A stretch of 64,000 nucleotides of DNA, from assembly GCF_016411865.1 (NCBI RefSeq), contig NZ_JAEKJA010000005.1, positions 62,001-126,000 of the forward strand, written 5' to 3'. The notes beneath the pieces are model-generated. The model did not search any database. It had not been told where the DNA came from and worked only from the letters and a program-made list of their open reading frames with translations. The DNA is from Acuticoccus mangrovi. GTDB lineage: Bacteria; Pseudomonadota; Alphaproteobacteria; Rhizobiales; Amorphaceae. Each line of letters starts with the position of its first letter. Positions within the stretch are counted from its first letter, which is position 1. The position numbers were made by a program, and so were the translations under genes. Positions 1 through 8,277 of the stretch are shown here, one piece after another.

Positions 1-1
1 C

Positions 2-859
2 GACGCGCTGCGGGTGGGGCTCGAGGCCGATTCCAGCCTGACCTCTAAGGATTCCCGCGCGATCGCCGACGCCATCAACGCCGCCCAGGCCGACGGGCGG
101 CTGCGGGTGGAGCATCGCTTCCACATGCGCTGCGAGGTGTCGGACGAGTACGCCATTCCGGGATTCGAGCTGTTCGACGATCTCGACGGCGTCTCGCTGA
201 TCTCGCTGATGGACCATACGCCCGGCCAGCGGCAGTTCCGCTGCCTCGACGCCTACCGCGCCTATTTCCAGGGCAAGACCGGGATGTCGGACCCCGACTT
301 CGAGGTGTTCCAGGCCGAGCGGCGGGCCCGCGCCGCCATCTGGTCGGACAAGAATCGCCGCGAGCTCGCCGAGCGCGCCAAGGGTCGCGGCGTCGTCATC
401 GCGAGCCACGACGACGCCACCGTCGAGCACGTCGCCGAGGCGGTGCGGGACGGGGTGAGCCTCGCCGAGTTTCCCACCACCATCGAGGCCGCCGAGGCCT
501 CGCGGACGGCGGGCATGCGGGTCCTCATGGGCGGGCCCAATCTGGTGCGCGGCGGGTCGCACTCGGGCAATGTCTCGGTGGGCGAGCTCGCCGATGCCGG
601 GGCGCTCGACATTCTGTCGTCCGACTATGTGCCGTTCTCGATGCTGCAGGCGGCCTTCGTCCTGAGCGAGCGCGAGGGTTGGACGCTGCCGGCCGCCATC
701 GCCACGGTGACGGCCGCTCCTGCGGCGGCGGTGAGGCTCGACGATCGCGGCCGCCTCGCGGAAGGGCTGCGGGCCGACATGGTGCGGGTGCGCCGCAAGG
801 ATGCGGGCGAGATTCCCGTGGTCCGCTCGGTTTGGCGCGAGGGGATGCGCGTCCTCTGA
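2..859 (+). CDS. phnM: PhnM, alpha-D-ribose 1-methylphosphonate 5-triphosphate diphosphatase (5' end outside window)
   Basis: Amidohydrolase-fold diphosphatase of the C-P lyase phosphonate pathway; it removes pyrophosphate from the triphosphate intermediate to give ribose 1-methylphosphonate 5-phosphate. The frame is open from the first bases, and the family is about 380 residues long while 285 are seen, so roughly the first 95 residues, with the first metal ligands, lie upstream of the window. Visible family blocks are IASHDDAT (metal His), MGGPNLVRGGSHSGN and LSSDYVPFSMLQAAF (catalytic Asp) before a typical C-terminal RLAEGLRADMVRV segment. The other phn genes would be expected upstream; nothing downstream belongs to the pathway. 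Confidence 0.9.
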   Translation, partial: DALRVGLEADSSLTSKDSRAIADAINAAQADGRLRVEHRFHMRCEVSDEYAIPGFELFDDLDGVSLISLMDHTPGQRQFRCLDAYRAYFQGKTGMSDPDFEVFQAERRARAAIWSDKNRRELAERAKGRGVVIASHDDATVEHVAEAVRDGVSLAEFPTTIEAAEASRTAGMRVLMGGPNLVRGGSHSGNVSVGELADAGALDILSSDYVPFSMLQAAFVLSEREGWTLPAAIATVTAAPAAAVRLDDRGRLAEGLRADMVRVRRKDAGEIPVVRSVWREGMRVL

Positions 860-985
860 TCGCGCAGCGTCCGCAAGCCTCGCGCAAGCCATTGTCCCTC
901 TAATAGCCGTGCGGCTTGCCGCGCGGGGCTGCCCAGGGGTCGGCACGGCGGTCGGCGTCGCGACTGTGAGCGACGGAGGCAGGCG

Positions 986-3274
986 ATGCGCGAAACGCAG
1001 GCGATGCGCGGAACCCAGACGACGGACGGAACCCATACCACGGGCGGAACCGAGACAACGGGCGAGGCGCAGACCAACGGCGAGACGCAGCCGCCGCGCA
1101 GGACGTCAGGGCGGGCCGCTGGCCCCGCCGAAGGGGCGGAGCCGTTCGGCGCCGATGGGGCATCCTCGGGGCTCACGCGCCCGCATCGGCTCGCCCGTCT
1201 CGTCGCTAAGGTGTTGGGCGTTTCCGGCGGTCTCGTCGATCCGGGGGGCAGCGAGCGGCCGGTCGTGACCGCCGCGCTCGGCCACTGCGCGGATCGCCTC
1301 GCCGCCGCCTGGAGGCGGCCCGACGTGCGCAGCGCCGCCACCCTGACCGCCTCGGGCGAGGGGGAGGCGCTGTTCGCCCGCTTCTTCGCGCTGCCGATCA
1401 TGCTCGGCGGGCGCGAGGCCTGGCTTGCCGGGATCGACGCGCCCGATCGTGCGACCCCGCCGGAGCTTGCGGCCCTCACCGAGCTGATCGCCGAGCTATC
1501 GGCCGACCGCGCCGGCCAGATGGAGGCCGCCGCGCTCTGGCTGTCCCATCTCGAGCGCGACAACCGGCAGATGGCGCGGGCGGAGCGCGTCACCGGCATC
1601 GGCACCCTCACCTACGACGTGCGAAGCGGCGCGATCGACATCTCCCCCTCCGGTCTGCGCGTGCTCGGCCGGGAGGCGGTGGGCTCGCTCGAGGAATTCC
1701 TCGGCGTCTTCGACCCGTTCGACCGCCATCGCCTCTATCGCCTCTTCGCCTATGGCGACGCGCGTCAGGCGGCGTTCGACGTCGAGCGCCCCTTCCTCGA
1801 CGATGCCGGCAAGGTCCGCCACGTCCACATCCACGGCGAGCACGTGTGGGGGGAGGATCGTTGGGGGGGCGATGGCGGCCGGCCCGCGACGCTGTTCGCG
1901 ACCCTCCACGACGTGACGGTGGAGCGCGCCCGCACCATCGAGATGCGCGAGCTCGCCGAATGCGACCAGCTCACCGGCGTGAAGAACCGCAACGTGCTCG
2001 AGACCGCCGCGGCCGCCGCCGTCGACGCGGCGGCGCAGTCGCACACCCGCGTCGGCCTCTTCATCGTCGATATCGACGCTTTCAAGGAAATCAACGACAT
2101 CCACGGCCATCCCGCGGGCGACGAGGTGCTGCGTTTCGTGGCGCGCGGGCTCACCAGCCTGGTGCGCGCCAGCGACGTGGTGCTGCGCCTTTCGGGCAAC
2201 GAGTTCGCCGTGATCCTGCACGACGCCGGCAGCGCCGAGAGCGTCATGGCGCTGGTGCGCCGCATCCACGACATCCTGTGCTGCCACGTGCGTGTCGCGG
2301 GGCAGACGGTGGCGCTGTCCCTGTCGATCGGCGTCGCGGTGTTTCCGGACGACACCAGCGTGCCGGTCGACCTCTACCGCGCCGCCGACTACGCCCTCAC
2401 CGAGGCAAAGAGCGCCGCGTCGGGCACCATCCTGCGGTTCGATCCGGCGATGCGCGAGCGGCGCGCACGCCATCGCATGTTCATCGCCGAAGCGCGGCAG
2501 GGGCTCGCGCGCGGCGAGTTCATGCCCTTCTTCCAGCCCAAGCTCGACCTGTCGTCGCGCCGCGTCGTCGGCTTCGAGGCGCTGTGCCGGTGGCGCCACC
2601 CGGAGCGCGGCGTGCTCGGCCCGGGCGACTTCCTCGCCGCTCTCGAGGATCCCGACCTTGCCGGCACCCTCTCCGACGTGAGCCTCGCCGGCGCCTTCGC
2701 CGCGGTGGCCGCCTTCCATCGGCGCGGCATTCCCGTCGGCCACATCGCGGTCAACCTCAACTGCGCCCAGCTCGAGCGGGTCGACCTTCTGCCCCAGGTC
2801 CAGCGCCTCCAACGGGAGTACGGGGTGGAGCGGCACGAGATCGTGTTCGAGATCCTGGAAAATGTCCTCATCCGCGAGAAACGGACCACCTACGAGAACC
2901 TCACCGATCTCTATGCCCGCGGCTTCCACCTCTCGCTCGACGATTTCGGCACCGGTTTCGCCTCCCTCTCCCACATCCGTGAGCCCTTCATCCGCGAGGT
3001 GAAGATCGACCGCAGCTTCGTCGCGAGCACGACGCACAACCGGCACGATCGTGAGATCGTCGCCTCCATCGTGGGAATGGCGCACAAGATGGGGCTGAAG
3101 GTGGTCGCCGAGGGCATCGAGGACGAGGCGACGCTGAAGCAGCTCGTCGAGATCGGCTGCACCGTGGGGCAGGGCTTCATCTTCGCCCCGGCCCTCCCGC
3201 TGCACGAGGCGCAGGAGTTCGTGAGCCGGCAGAACCGCATCGCCGCGATGCTCGTCGGCAGCGACACGGCCTGA
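986..3274 (+). CDS. Hybrid GGDEF/EAL cyclic-di-GMP protein with degenerate GGDEF
   Basis: Predicted c-di-GMP phosphodiesterase, 762 aa. The ATG follows GGAGG at a good distance. The first 45 residues are low-complexity (Thr, Gly, Glu, with repeated TT-G-T units); a GAF/PAS-like sensory part follows to about residue 315, then a GGDEF domain (about 320-490) and an EAL domain (about 500-750). The cyclase signature reads SGNEF at residues 403-407, so cyclase activity is probably lost, although GTP binding may remain. The EAL domain looks active: FEALCRWRHP (Glu at 531), NLN, DDFGTGFASL, VKIDRSF and VVAEGIE are all present. No transmembrane segment is seen, so it is probably cytoplasmic. The gene stands alone and converges with the threonine aldolase operon. 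Confidence 0.88.
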   Translation: MRETQAMRGTQTTDGTHTTGGTETTGEAQTNGETQPPRRTSGRAAGPAEGAEPFGADGASSGLTRPHRLARLVAKVLGVSGGLVDPGGSERPVVTAALGHCADRLAAAWRRPDVRSAATLTASGEGEALFARFFALPIMLGGREAWLAGIDAPDRATPPELAALTELIAELSADRAGQMEAAALWLSHLERDNRQMARAERVTGIGTLTYDVRSGAIDISPSGLRVLGREAVGSLEEFLGVFDPFDRHRLYRLFAYGDARQAAFDVERPFLDDAGKVRHVHIHGEHVWGEDRWGGDGGRPATLFATLHDVTVERARTIEMRELAECDQLTGVKNRNVLETAAAAAVDAAAQSHTRVGLFIVDIDAFKEINDIHGHPAGDEVLRFVARGLTSLVRASDVVLRLSGNEFAVILHDAGSAESVMALVRRIHDILCCHVRVAGQTVALSLSIGVAVFPDDTSVPVDLYRAADYALTEAKSAASGTILRFDPAMRERRARHRMFIAEARQGLARGEFMPFFQPKLDLSSRRVVGFEALCRWRHPERGVLGPGDFLAALEDPDLAGTLSDVSLAGAFAAVAAFHRRGIPVGHIAVNLNCAQLERVDLLPQVQRLQREYGVERHEIVFEILENVLIREKRTTYENLTDLYARGFHLSLDDFGTGFASLSHIREPFIREVKIDRSFVASTTHNRHDREIVASIVGMAHKMGLKVVAEGIEDEATLKQLVEIGCTVGQGFIFAPALPLHEAQEFVSRQNRIAAMLVGSDTA

Positions 3275-3442
3275 CCTCGGATGATGCCCGACGCCTGCGC
3301 CGGGTCGGACTGCGGTCGCGGGCTGTCGGCGGAAGATCGGCGCCGCCCCGCCAAGGGCGCGCTGGAGTACGTCCCGCTCAACCTGGGTCAGGTCGAGCGG
3401 GGAAAGCGTGCTCGCTCTCCAGATTCGGTGCGATTGCTCTTC

Positions 3443-3465
3443 GCTCAGGTTGATCCAACCTGAGC
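3443..3465. terminator. Perfect 10-bp stem-loop between convergent genes
   Basis: GCTCAGGTTG, a 3-nt ATC loop and CAACCTGAGC form a perfect stem between the convergent GGDEF/EAL gene and the threonine aldolase gene. There is no U-tract on either side, so it is either a Rho-dependent 3'-end structure or a transcript stabiliser. Nothing else was recognised in the 217-bp gap. Confidence 0.45.
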
Positions 3466-3491
3466 GGCAAGCGCGCTAGCCGGAAGGTGCG

Positions 3492-4547
3492 CTACTCGGA
3501 CAGCGCGGCAGCGAGGGCGTCGAGCTGCGCCGCGTCGGTGCGAAAGCTCGTGACGAAGCGCTGCAACGTCCAGTCCGGCCCGGGAGCCGGCGGCAGAAGG
3601 CGGCTGCGCACGCCGATCGCATGGGCGACGATGCCCGCGGCGGCAAGCCGTGCCGAGAGGGCCGGCGCCAGATAGGCGAACATCTCGTTGGCCTCCGGGG
3701 CGAAGAGGAGGGCGGCTTCCGGGCTCGCTTCGAGGAGGGCGGCGAGGCGGGTCGCCATCGCGTTGGCGTGGGCGGCGAGGGCGAGCGCGTGACCGTCCTT
3801 CAACAGCGCCACCGCCTGGGCCGCGGCGAAGCGGTTCTTGGAGAACAGCATCGCCGCCTGCTTGTGGCGGTAGGCGAAGTCCTCCGCCATCGCCGGATCG
3901 AACAGCACCACCGCCTCGGCACAGAACGCCCCGACCTTGGTGAAGCCCAGCGACATGATGTCGACGCCGGCGCGCCAGGTGAGGTCGGCCGGCGCAGCGC
4001 CAGTATGGGCGAGGGCGTTGAAGAAGCGCGCCCCGTCGAGGTGCACCATCGCGCCCCGCGCGTGGGCGACGTCGGCGATCGCCGCCACTTCGCCACCGCC
4101 GTAGCACTGACCGAACTCGTTGACGTTGGTGAGGCTGATCGCGGTCGGGCGACCGTGGTGGACGACGCCCTCGGGATATTCGGCAAGGCGGGCGGCGACC
4201 GCGTCGGCGGTGAGGCGGCCTGCGGCGCCGTCGATCGGATCGAGCGTCTGGTGGGGGGCGAAGAGGCCTGGCGCGCCGGCCTCGTCGCGGGCGATGTGGG
4301 CATCGACGTGGCAGATCACCACGCCGCCGGGCCGCGACGCCGCCGCGAGGGAGAGGCTGTTCGCCGCGCTGCCGGTCGAGACGAAGAACAGCGCCACCTC
4401 GCGCTCGAAGAAGGCGGCCGCGAGCGCATGCGCCTCATGGGTGAGGGGATCGCCGCCATAGGCGGGCGCGAAGCCGTCGGCCGCGGCGGCGAGGGCGGCG
4501 ACCACCGCGTCGGAGGCGCCGGCCCAGTTGTCGGACGCGAAGCTCAT
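3492..4547 (-). CDS. Low-specificity L-threonine aldolase (beta-eliminating lyase family)
   Basis: PLP enzyme cleaving L-threonine or allo-threonine to glycine and acetaldehyde, 351 aa. Family features are the N-terminal MSFASDNWAGAS and THEAHALAAAFF blocks, the substrate-site VHLDGARFFNAL and the PLP-binding Lys in SLGFTKVGAF. The start at 4547 is fixed by a 4-bp ATGA overlap with the stop of the DoxX gene, which discards a 29-residue extension in the longer open frame. The overlap makes it the fifth gene of the bufferin operon and implies translational coupling. Whether that is functional or mere read-through is not known; threonine aldolase is not a recognised bufferin maturation enzyme. 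Confidence 0.88.
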   Translation of the reverse strand: MSFASDNWAGASDAVVAALAAAADGFAPAYGGDPLTHEAHALAAAFFEREVALFFVSTGSAANSLSLAAASRPGGVVICHVDAHIARDEAGAPGLFAPHQTLDPIDGAAGRLTADAVAARLAEYPEGVVHHGRPTAISLTNVNEFGQCYGGGEVAAIADVAHARGAMVHLDGARFFNALAHTGAAPADLTWRAGVDIMSLGFTKVGAFCAEAVVLFDPAMAEDFAYRHKQAAMLFSKNRFAAAQAVALLKDGHALALAAHANAMATRLAALLEASPEAALLFAPEANEMFAYLAPALSARLAAAGIVAHAIGVRSRLLPPAPGPDWTLQRFVTSFRTDAAQLDALAAALSE

Positions 4548-5101
4548 CGCCGCAGCCACATGCGGCCGAAGAGGGCGTCGAGCGAGATCGGGCCCGGCCC
4601 CTTCAGCACCAGCGTCACCAGCAGGAAGAGCCACAGCGCGCGCTGGTCGGCGATGAGTGAGCCGGACTGGGGACCGAACCAGGAGCCGATCGCCGACGCA
4701 TCCACCCCGTGCTGGGTGATGTCGGACCAGGTCATGACGATGACGAAGATGATCATGCCGAGCGAGGCGAAGCGGGTGAGGAAGCCGGCGACGATGAGGC
4801 AGGGCAGGATCAGCTCGGCATAGGTCCCGACGTAGACGGTGATGTGCTCGAAGAGGCCGAGCTCGGTCGGGTCGTAGCCCACCGCCTCCATCTGCTTGGG
4901 CAGGATCTGCGCGTAGGCGCCGGCGTCGAGGTCGACGAGGCCCATGACGCCGTCGCCGAACTTGGTGAGGGCGCTGTTGAGGAAATAGACGAGCAGGACC
5001 CCGGCGAAGACGAGCCGGCCGAGGGTGCCGATGAGCCAGTCCTCCAACAGGCGCTGCATGGAGAAGAAGACGACGTGGTAGACACGCGCGAGGATGAGCA
5101 T
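4544..5101 (-). CDS. bufD: DoxX family membrane protein (BufD/HvfD-like)
   Basis: DoxX-type integral membrane protein of 185 aa with about four hydrophobic helices (for example GRLVFAGVLLVYFLNSALTK, LILPCLIVAGFL, LGMIIFVIVMTW and LWLFLLVTLVL). DoxX proteins are a regular fourth member of DUF2282/DUF692/DUF2063 (bufABCD, hvfABCD) clusters, where they are presumed to act in electron transfer or membrane anchoring of the system. The Lys-Phe-Gly-Asp after the second helix is typical. It lies 62 bp after bufC and overlaps the threonine aldolase start by 4 bp. The symbol is by cluster position and family, not by any specific residue test. Confidence 0.8.
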   Translation of the reverse strand: MLILARVYHVVFFSMQRLLEDWLIGTLGRLVFAGVLLVYFLNSALTKFGDGVMGLVDLDAGAYAQILPKQMEAVGYDPTELGLFEHITVYVGTYAELILPCLIVAGFLTRFASLGMIIFVIVMTWSDITQHGVDASAIGSWFGPQSGSLIADQRALWLFLLVTLVLKGPGPISLDALFGRMWLRR

Positions 5102-5163
5102 GGAGCCGGCCTCCCAGAATAGCCCGAGATGTTCGACGTCGTGGCGGACGCGGCGGCCTTTGG

Positions 5164-5925
5164 CTAGGTCGGCGAAGTCACACTCACGCGGCAGAACGCA
5201 CCTTCGCGGAGAAGGACGCTAAGGACCTCGACAATATCGGCATTCTCGGCCAACGCGGCACTTTCGCCAAGCGGTCGCCCGGCGAGAAGAGGTGCGGCGA
5301 AATCGGCCGCCGCCGCCGAAAGGGGTGTGACGCGCACGTCAAGGTCAGGACGGGTGACGAGGGCGGCGGGCTCCGGCGAGGGATCCGCGGGTGGGTCGGC
5401 ATTCTTCTGCCAGGCGGCGAGCCCTCCGGCGGGGAGCGGGAGGAGGGCGGCTGCCGGATGGGCATCGAAGCGGGCGGTGGGGAGGGCGTCGGCGGCGAGC
5501 GCCGCGAGATCCTCCGGCCGCAGCGGTGCGGCGTCGGCGGCGTGGTAGGCGGTGAGGCGGCAAAACTCCAGCCGCGCCACTTCCGGCACGAACGGGTAGG
5601 GGGCGAGGCCCGGAAGGCGCGCGATCGCGTCGGCAAAGTTGCCGCCGTACGTCATGAGGAGCGGCGAGCGAGGCGGCTCGCGTTCGACATAGTGGAGGGC
5701 GGCGGCGCGGAAATAGTCGTCCCCCATCAGCCGGCGCGTGGCGGGGAAGGCGGCGCCGAGTGCGTCGGCGAGGGAGGCGCGCATCGTGTTGCGCCACACC
5801 ATGAAGCGCTCCGGCGCCGCCCGTCCGTGCCCGTCGACGAGGCCGGCGACCCGTTGCGAACGGTCGAGAAGCGCCGCCGCGAACGCCGCCTGAGCCTCGG
5901 CGCGGCGGGGCGGCGGCTCCGCCAT
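5164..5925 (-). CDS. bufC: DUF2063 protein, bufferin/HvfC-type RiPP partner
   Basis: 253-aa DUF2063 protein, the RiPP recognition and partner protein that works with the DUF692 oxygenase. The N-terminal domain carries the family's conserved string around FMVWRNTMRASLADALGAAF, then RRLMGDDYF, HYVEREPPRSP and a YGGNFADAIA block; a variable C-terminal domain follows. The ATG overlaps the bufB stop by one base (TGATG), which excludes a longer start. It ends 62 bp before the DoxX gene. Known role from studied systems: it presents or stabilises the DUF2282 precursor for modification by BufB. Cytoplasmic; no signal peptide. Confidence 0.85.
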   Translation of the reverse strand: MAEPPPRRAEAQAAFAAALLDRSQRVAGLVDGHGRAAPERFMVWRNTMRASLADALGAAFPATRRLMGDDYFRAAALHYVEREPPRSPLLMTYGGNFADAIARLPGLAPYPFVPEVARLEFCRLTAYHAADAAPLRPEDLAALAADALPTARFDAHPAAALLPLPAGGLAAWQKNADPPADPSPEPAALVTRPDLDVRVTPLSAAAADFAAPLLAGRPLGESAALAENADIVEVLSVLLREGAFCRVSVTSPT

Positions 5926-6779
5926 CAGACGGCCTCGCGGGCGCGGACGGCGGTGAGGATCGCCTCCGCCCTCTCCGCCTCGGCGGCGAGAGTGTCGAAC
6001 GGCGGCACGGCGGCGTCCCACTCGATGAGCGTCGGGAGGGGGCGGCCGATCGTCTCGACCACGTTGCGGTAGAGCGACCAGACGTCGGCCGAGACCGGCC
6101 CGTCGTGGGTATCGATCAGGAGGTCTCCGGCCGCGTCCTCCCGATGGCCGGCGAGGTGGATCTCGCCGACGGCGGCGAGCGGGAATGCGCCGAGATAGTC
6201 CTCGGCGGCGAAGCCGAGGTTCGCCGCCGACACCGCCACGTTGTTGACGTCGAGGATGAGGCCGCAGCCGGTCATCGCCACGAGGCGGCTGAGGAACGCC
6301 GTCTCGCTCATGGTGGAGGCCTCGAAGGCGGCGTAGCGCGAGGGGTTTTCAAGCAGCATCGTGCGCCCCAAGGCCGTCTGCACCTCGTCGACGTGGCGGG
6401 CGACGCGGTCGAGCACCCGATCGGTGTAGGGAAGCGGCAGGAGGTCGTTGAAGTAGGCGCCCTCGTGGGTCGACCAGGCGAGATGCTCGGAGACGAGGCC
6501 CGGACGGGTGCGCTCGGCGACCGCGACGAGGCGGGCGAGGTGGGCCGGATCGAGCCCCGCCTCGGCCCCGATCGACAGGCCGACGCCGTGGAGGCTCAGC
6601 GGCAGCACCTCGCGCACCGCCGCGAGGGCGCGGTGCGGCGGCCCGCCGGCGCCCATATAGTTTTCGGCATGGATCTCCACGAAGCCGACGCGGCCGGGAT
6701 CGGCAAGCAGCGCCTCGGCATGGGCGTGCTTGAAGCCGATCCCCGCGCGGGGCGGGACGTCGCCGGGGGCGAAGGTCAT
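5925..6779 (-). CDS. bufB: DUF692 multinuclear non-heme iron oxidase (MNIO), BufB/HvfB-like
   Basis: 284-aa TIM-barrel enzyme of the DUF692/MNIO family (relatives: MbnB and HvfB), which uses two or three irons and oxygen to convert Cys of a precursor peptide into metal-chelating heterocycles. Family motifs are GIGFKHAHAEAL, FVEIHAENYMG, SLHGVGLS, VSEHLAWSTH, MLLENPS, LILDVNNVAVSAANLG and EIHLAGH, and the His, Glu, Asp and Asn metal ligands are all visible. It lies 27 bp downstream of the bufA precursor and overlaps bufC by one base, so precursor, enzyme and partner are co-transcribed. Residue-level modification chemistry cannot be read from the sequence. Confidence 0.92.
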   Translation of the reverse strand: MTFAPGDVPPRAGIGFKHAHAEALLADPGRVGFVEIHAENYMGAGGPPHRALAAVREVLPLSLHGVGLSIGAEAGLDPAHLARLVAVAERTRPGLVSEHLAWSTHEGAYFNDLLPLPYTDRVLDRVARHVDEVQTALGRTMLLENPSRYAAFEASTMSETAFLSRLVAMTGCGLILDVNNVAVSAANLGFAAEDYLGAFPLAAVGEIHLAGHREDAAGDLLIDTHDGPVSADVWSLYRNVVETIGRPLPTLIEWDAAVPPFDTLAAEAERAEAILTAVRAREAV

Positions 6780-6806
6780 CGTCGCCTCGCTCGCCTGCGG
6801 CGCGGC

Positions 6807-7163
6807 TCAGGCCGAAGGCTCGGGCACGGGCTTCAACCCGGTGGTGGCGGTGCCAGCGGGCAGGTCGCGATCGAGGCCGGTGAAGCCCTCCGCCTTGAGG
6901 TTCGCCTCGGTGGCGCCGTGGCGACCGCCCGGCAGCTCGGTTGTGGCGCAGGTGCCCTCCGGAACGAGGCTCCAGGCGTTGCCCTGATAGTCGACGGTGG
7001 AGGTGCCGGCGCAGGTGGTGCCGGGACCGGCGGCGCAATCGTTGTCCCCGGCGAGCGAAACGCCGAAGCACTTCTCGTTGGCGGCCTCGACCGGGCTCGT
7101 CGCCATCGCCGCGGCGGCGGCGACCGCACCGGCGAGGGCAGTCAGGGTCCAAGGCTTGGTCAT
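6807..7163 (-). CDS. bufA: DUF2282 bufferin precursor peptide (RiPP metallophore)
   Basis: 118-aa secreted precursor. It has a signal peptide of about 27 residues (positive start, Ala-rich core, VEA-AN cleavage), then the DUF2282 core with four Cys in the contexts EKC, NDC, TTCAGTS and PEGTC; EKC, NDCA and CAGTS are family hallmarks. In characterised bufferins Cys residues in such contexts are oxidised to thiooxazoles by BufB, and the peptide sequesters copper in the periplasm. A further 45 residues or so follow the last Cys and end PVPEPSA, with no Cys. It is the first gene of the minus-strand bufABCD operon; a short dyad lies 43 bp upstream. Confidence 0.9.
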   Translation of the reverse strand: MTKPWTLTALAGAVAAAAAMATSPVEAANEKCFGVSLAGDNDCAAGPGTTCAGTSTVDYQGNAWSLVPEGTCATTELPGGRHGATEANLKAEGFTGLDRDLPAGTATTGLKPVPEPSA

Positions 7164-7205
7164 GGCGGCATCCCTGTGGTTGTTGTTCTGCAGGATCGGG
7201 ATGCA

Positions 7206-7218
7206 CTCTACAGTAGAG
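7206..7218. promoter_or_regulatory. 13-bp dyad upstream of the bufferin operon
   Basis: CTCTAC-A-GTAGAG is a perfect 6-bp inverted repeat with a 1-nt centre, 43 bp upstream of the bufA ATG in the only non-coding gap before the operon. It could be an operator for a metal- or stress-responsive regulator. No regulator gene lies next to it other than PcaQ, which has its own site. Confidence 0.35.
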
Positions 7219-7267
7219 CCCGGATCACGCCGAAATAAAGCGTCCGCGAGCGTCGGTGTTCGATGGA

Positions 7268-8182
7268 TCACCGAACGGTGACCTTGCGCACCGCCTCGAT
7301 GAAGACTTCGGCCGCGGCGCTGCGGGCCACCCCGGCGCGGGTGGTGAGGCCCACCGCGCCGAGCGTCGACGTGGTGTCGATGGCGAGCGGGCGGAACTCG
7401 CCGCTGTCGATCTCCGCCAGCACGACGCCCCGCGAGATGATCCACACCGCCCAGAAGCGCCGCACGAAGGTGCGGCCGAAGGAGTCCGACACCGTCTCCA
7501 CCGCGCGCGGCGGTTCCGGAATGCCGTGCTCCACGAAGAGGCGGTCCACCATGGGGCGGATGATCGACCCGCGCGGCGGCAGGAGCACGGGATAGTGCGC
7601 CATGCCGTCGAGGGCGCCGGCGCCGGGGGCGGCGAGCGGATGGTCGCGGTGGACGACGAACACCACGCGGTCGTGGGTGAGGGGCTCGAAGGCGAGCCCC
7701 TCCATGTCCTCCGGGGCGGGCAGGCGACCGACCACGAGGTCGAGCCCGCCCCGCCGCAGCCGGTCGAGGAGAAGGTCCTGGTCGCCGCTCGCGATGCGGA
7801 GCCGATTGCCGCGTCCCTGCCGCAGATAGAGATCGACCGCCGCGGGAACGATGGTGGTCGACACGGTGGGCAGAGCGCCGATGCGCACCGGCGGCCCGTC
7901 GCCCACCGCGCCCTCCGAGAGGGCGGCGAGGCCGCCGCGGACCGCCGCGAGGCTCGCCCCCGCGTGGCGCAGGAAGATCTCGCCGTCCGGCGAGATGCGG
8001 ATGCCGCGGCCGTCGCGCTCCACCAGCGGCTTGCCGCACACCGCCTCCAATTCGCGCAGGGTGCGCGAGACGGCGGGCTGCGTCATGTTGAGCGTGTCGG
8101 CCGCGCGGCTGACACTCCGATGGCGTGCCACCTCGACGAGGACTTCCAGATGGCGCACCCTCAATCGGCTCGTCTCACTCAT
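7268..8182 (-). CDS. pcaQ: PcaQ-type LysR regulator of the protocatechuate genes
   Basis: 304-aa LysR-type activator with an N-terminal winged HTH ([38 protein letters not shown]) and a C-terminal inducer-binding domain. It is divergent from pcaDCHGB, the standard pcaQ position in alphaproteobacteria, where it responds to beta-carboxy-cis,cis-muconate or its lactone. The frame opens at 8224, but the internal ATG at 8182 (MSETSRLRV) is preferred: it gives the usual LysR N-terminus and leaves the 27-bp dyad at 8186-8212 outside the coding region. Confidence 0.88.
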   Translation of the reverse strand: MSETSRLRVRHLEVLVEVARHRSVSRAADTLNMTQPAVSRTLRELEAVCGKPLVERDGRGIRISPDGEIFLRHAGASLAAVRGGLAALSEGAVGDGPPVRIGALPTVSTTIVPAAVDLYLRQGRGNRLRIASGDQDLLLDRLRRGGLDLVVGRLPAPEDMEGLAFEPLTHDRVVFVVHRDHPLAAPGAGALDGMAHYPVLLPPRGSIIRPMVDRLFVEHGIPEPPRAVETVSDSFGRTFVRRFWAVWIISRGVVLAEIDSGEFRPLAIDTTSTLGAVGLTTRAGVARSAAAEVFIEAVRKVTVR

Positions 8183-8185
8183 ATC

Positions 8186-8212
8186 GATTCCGGTATAGAA
8201 AAAACCTGAATC
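8186..8212. promoter_or_regulatory. LysR-type dyad operator between pcaQ and pcaD
   Basis: GATTCCGGT, a 9-nt spacer and ACCTGAATC form an inverted repeat with 8 of 9 positions matching. It has the length and spacing of a LysR recognition site, begins 4 bp before the pcaQ ATG (8182) and lies 66 bp before the pcaD ATG. It is probably the PcaQ site for both autoregulation and pca activation. It does not match the ATAACC-N4-GGTTAA PcaQ box I recall from Sinorhizobium. Confidence 0.6.
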
Positions 8213-8277
8213 GTCATTTTTCATTCGCGTGAAGCGGTGGCAACCTCTGAGCCCGGATGTCGCCGGAAGAGGTTGCT

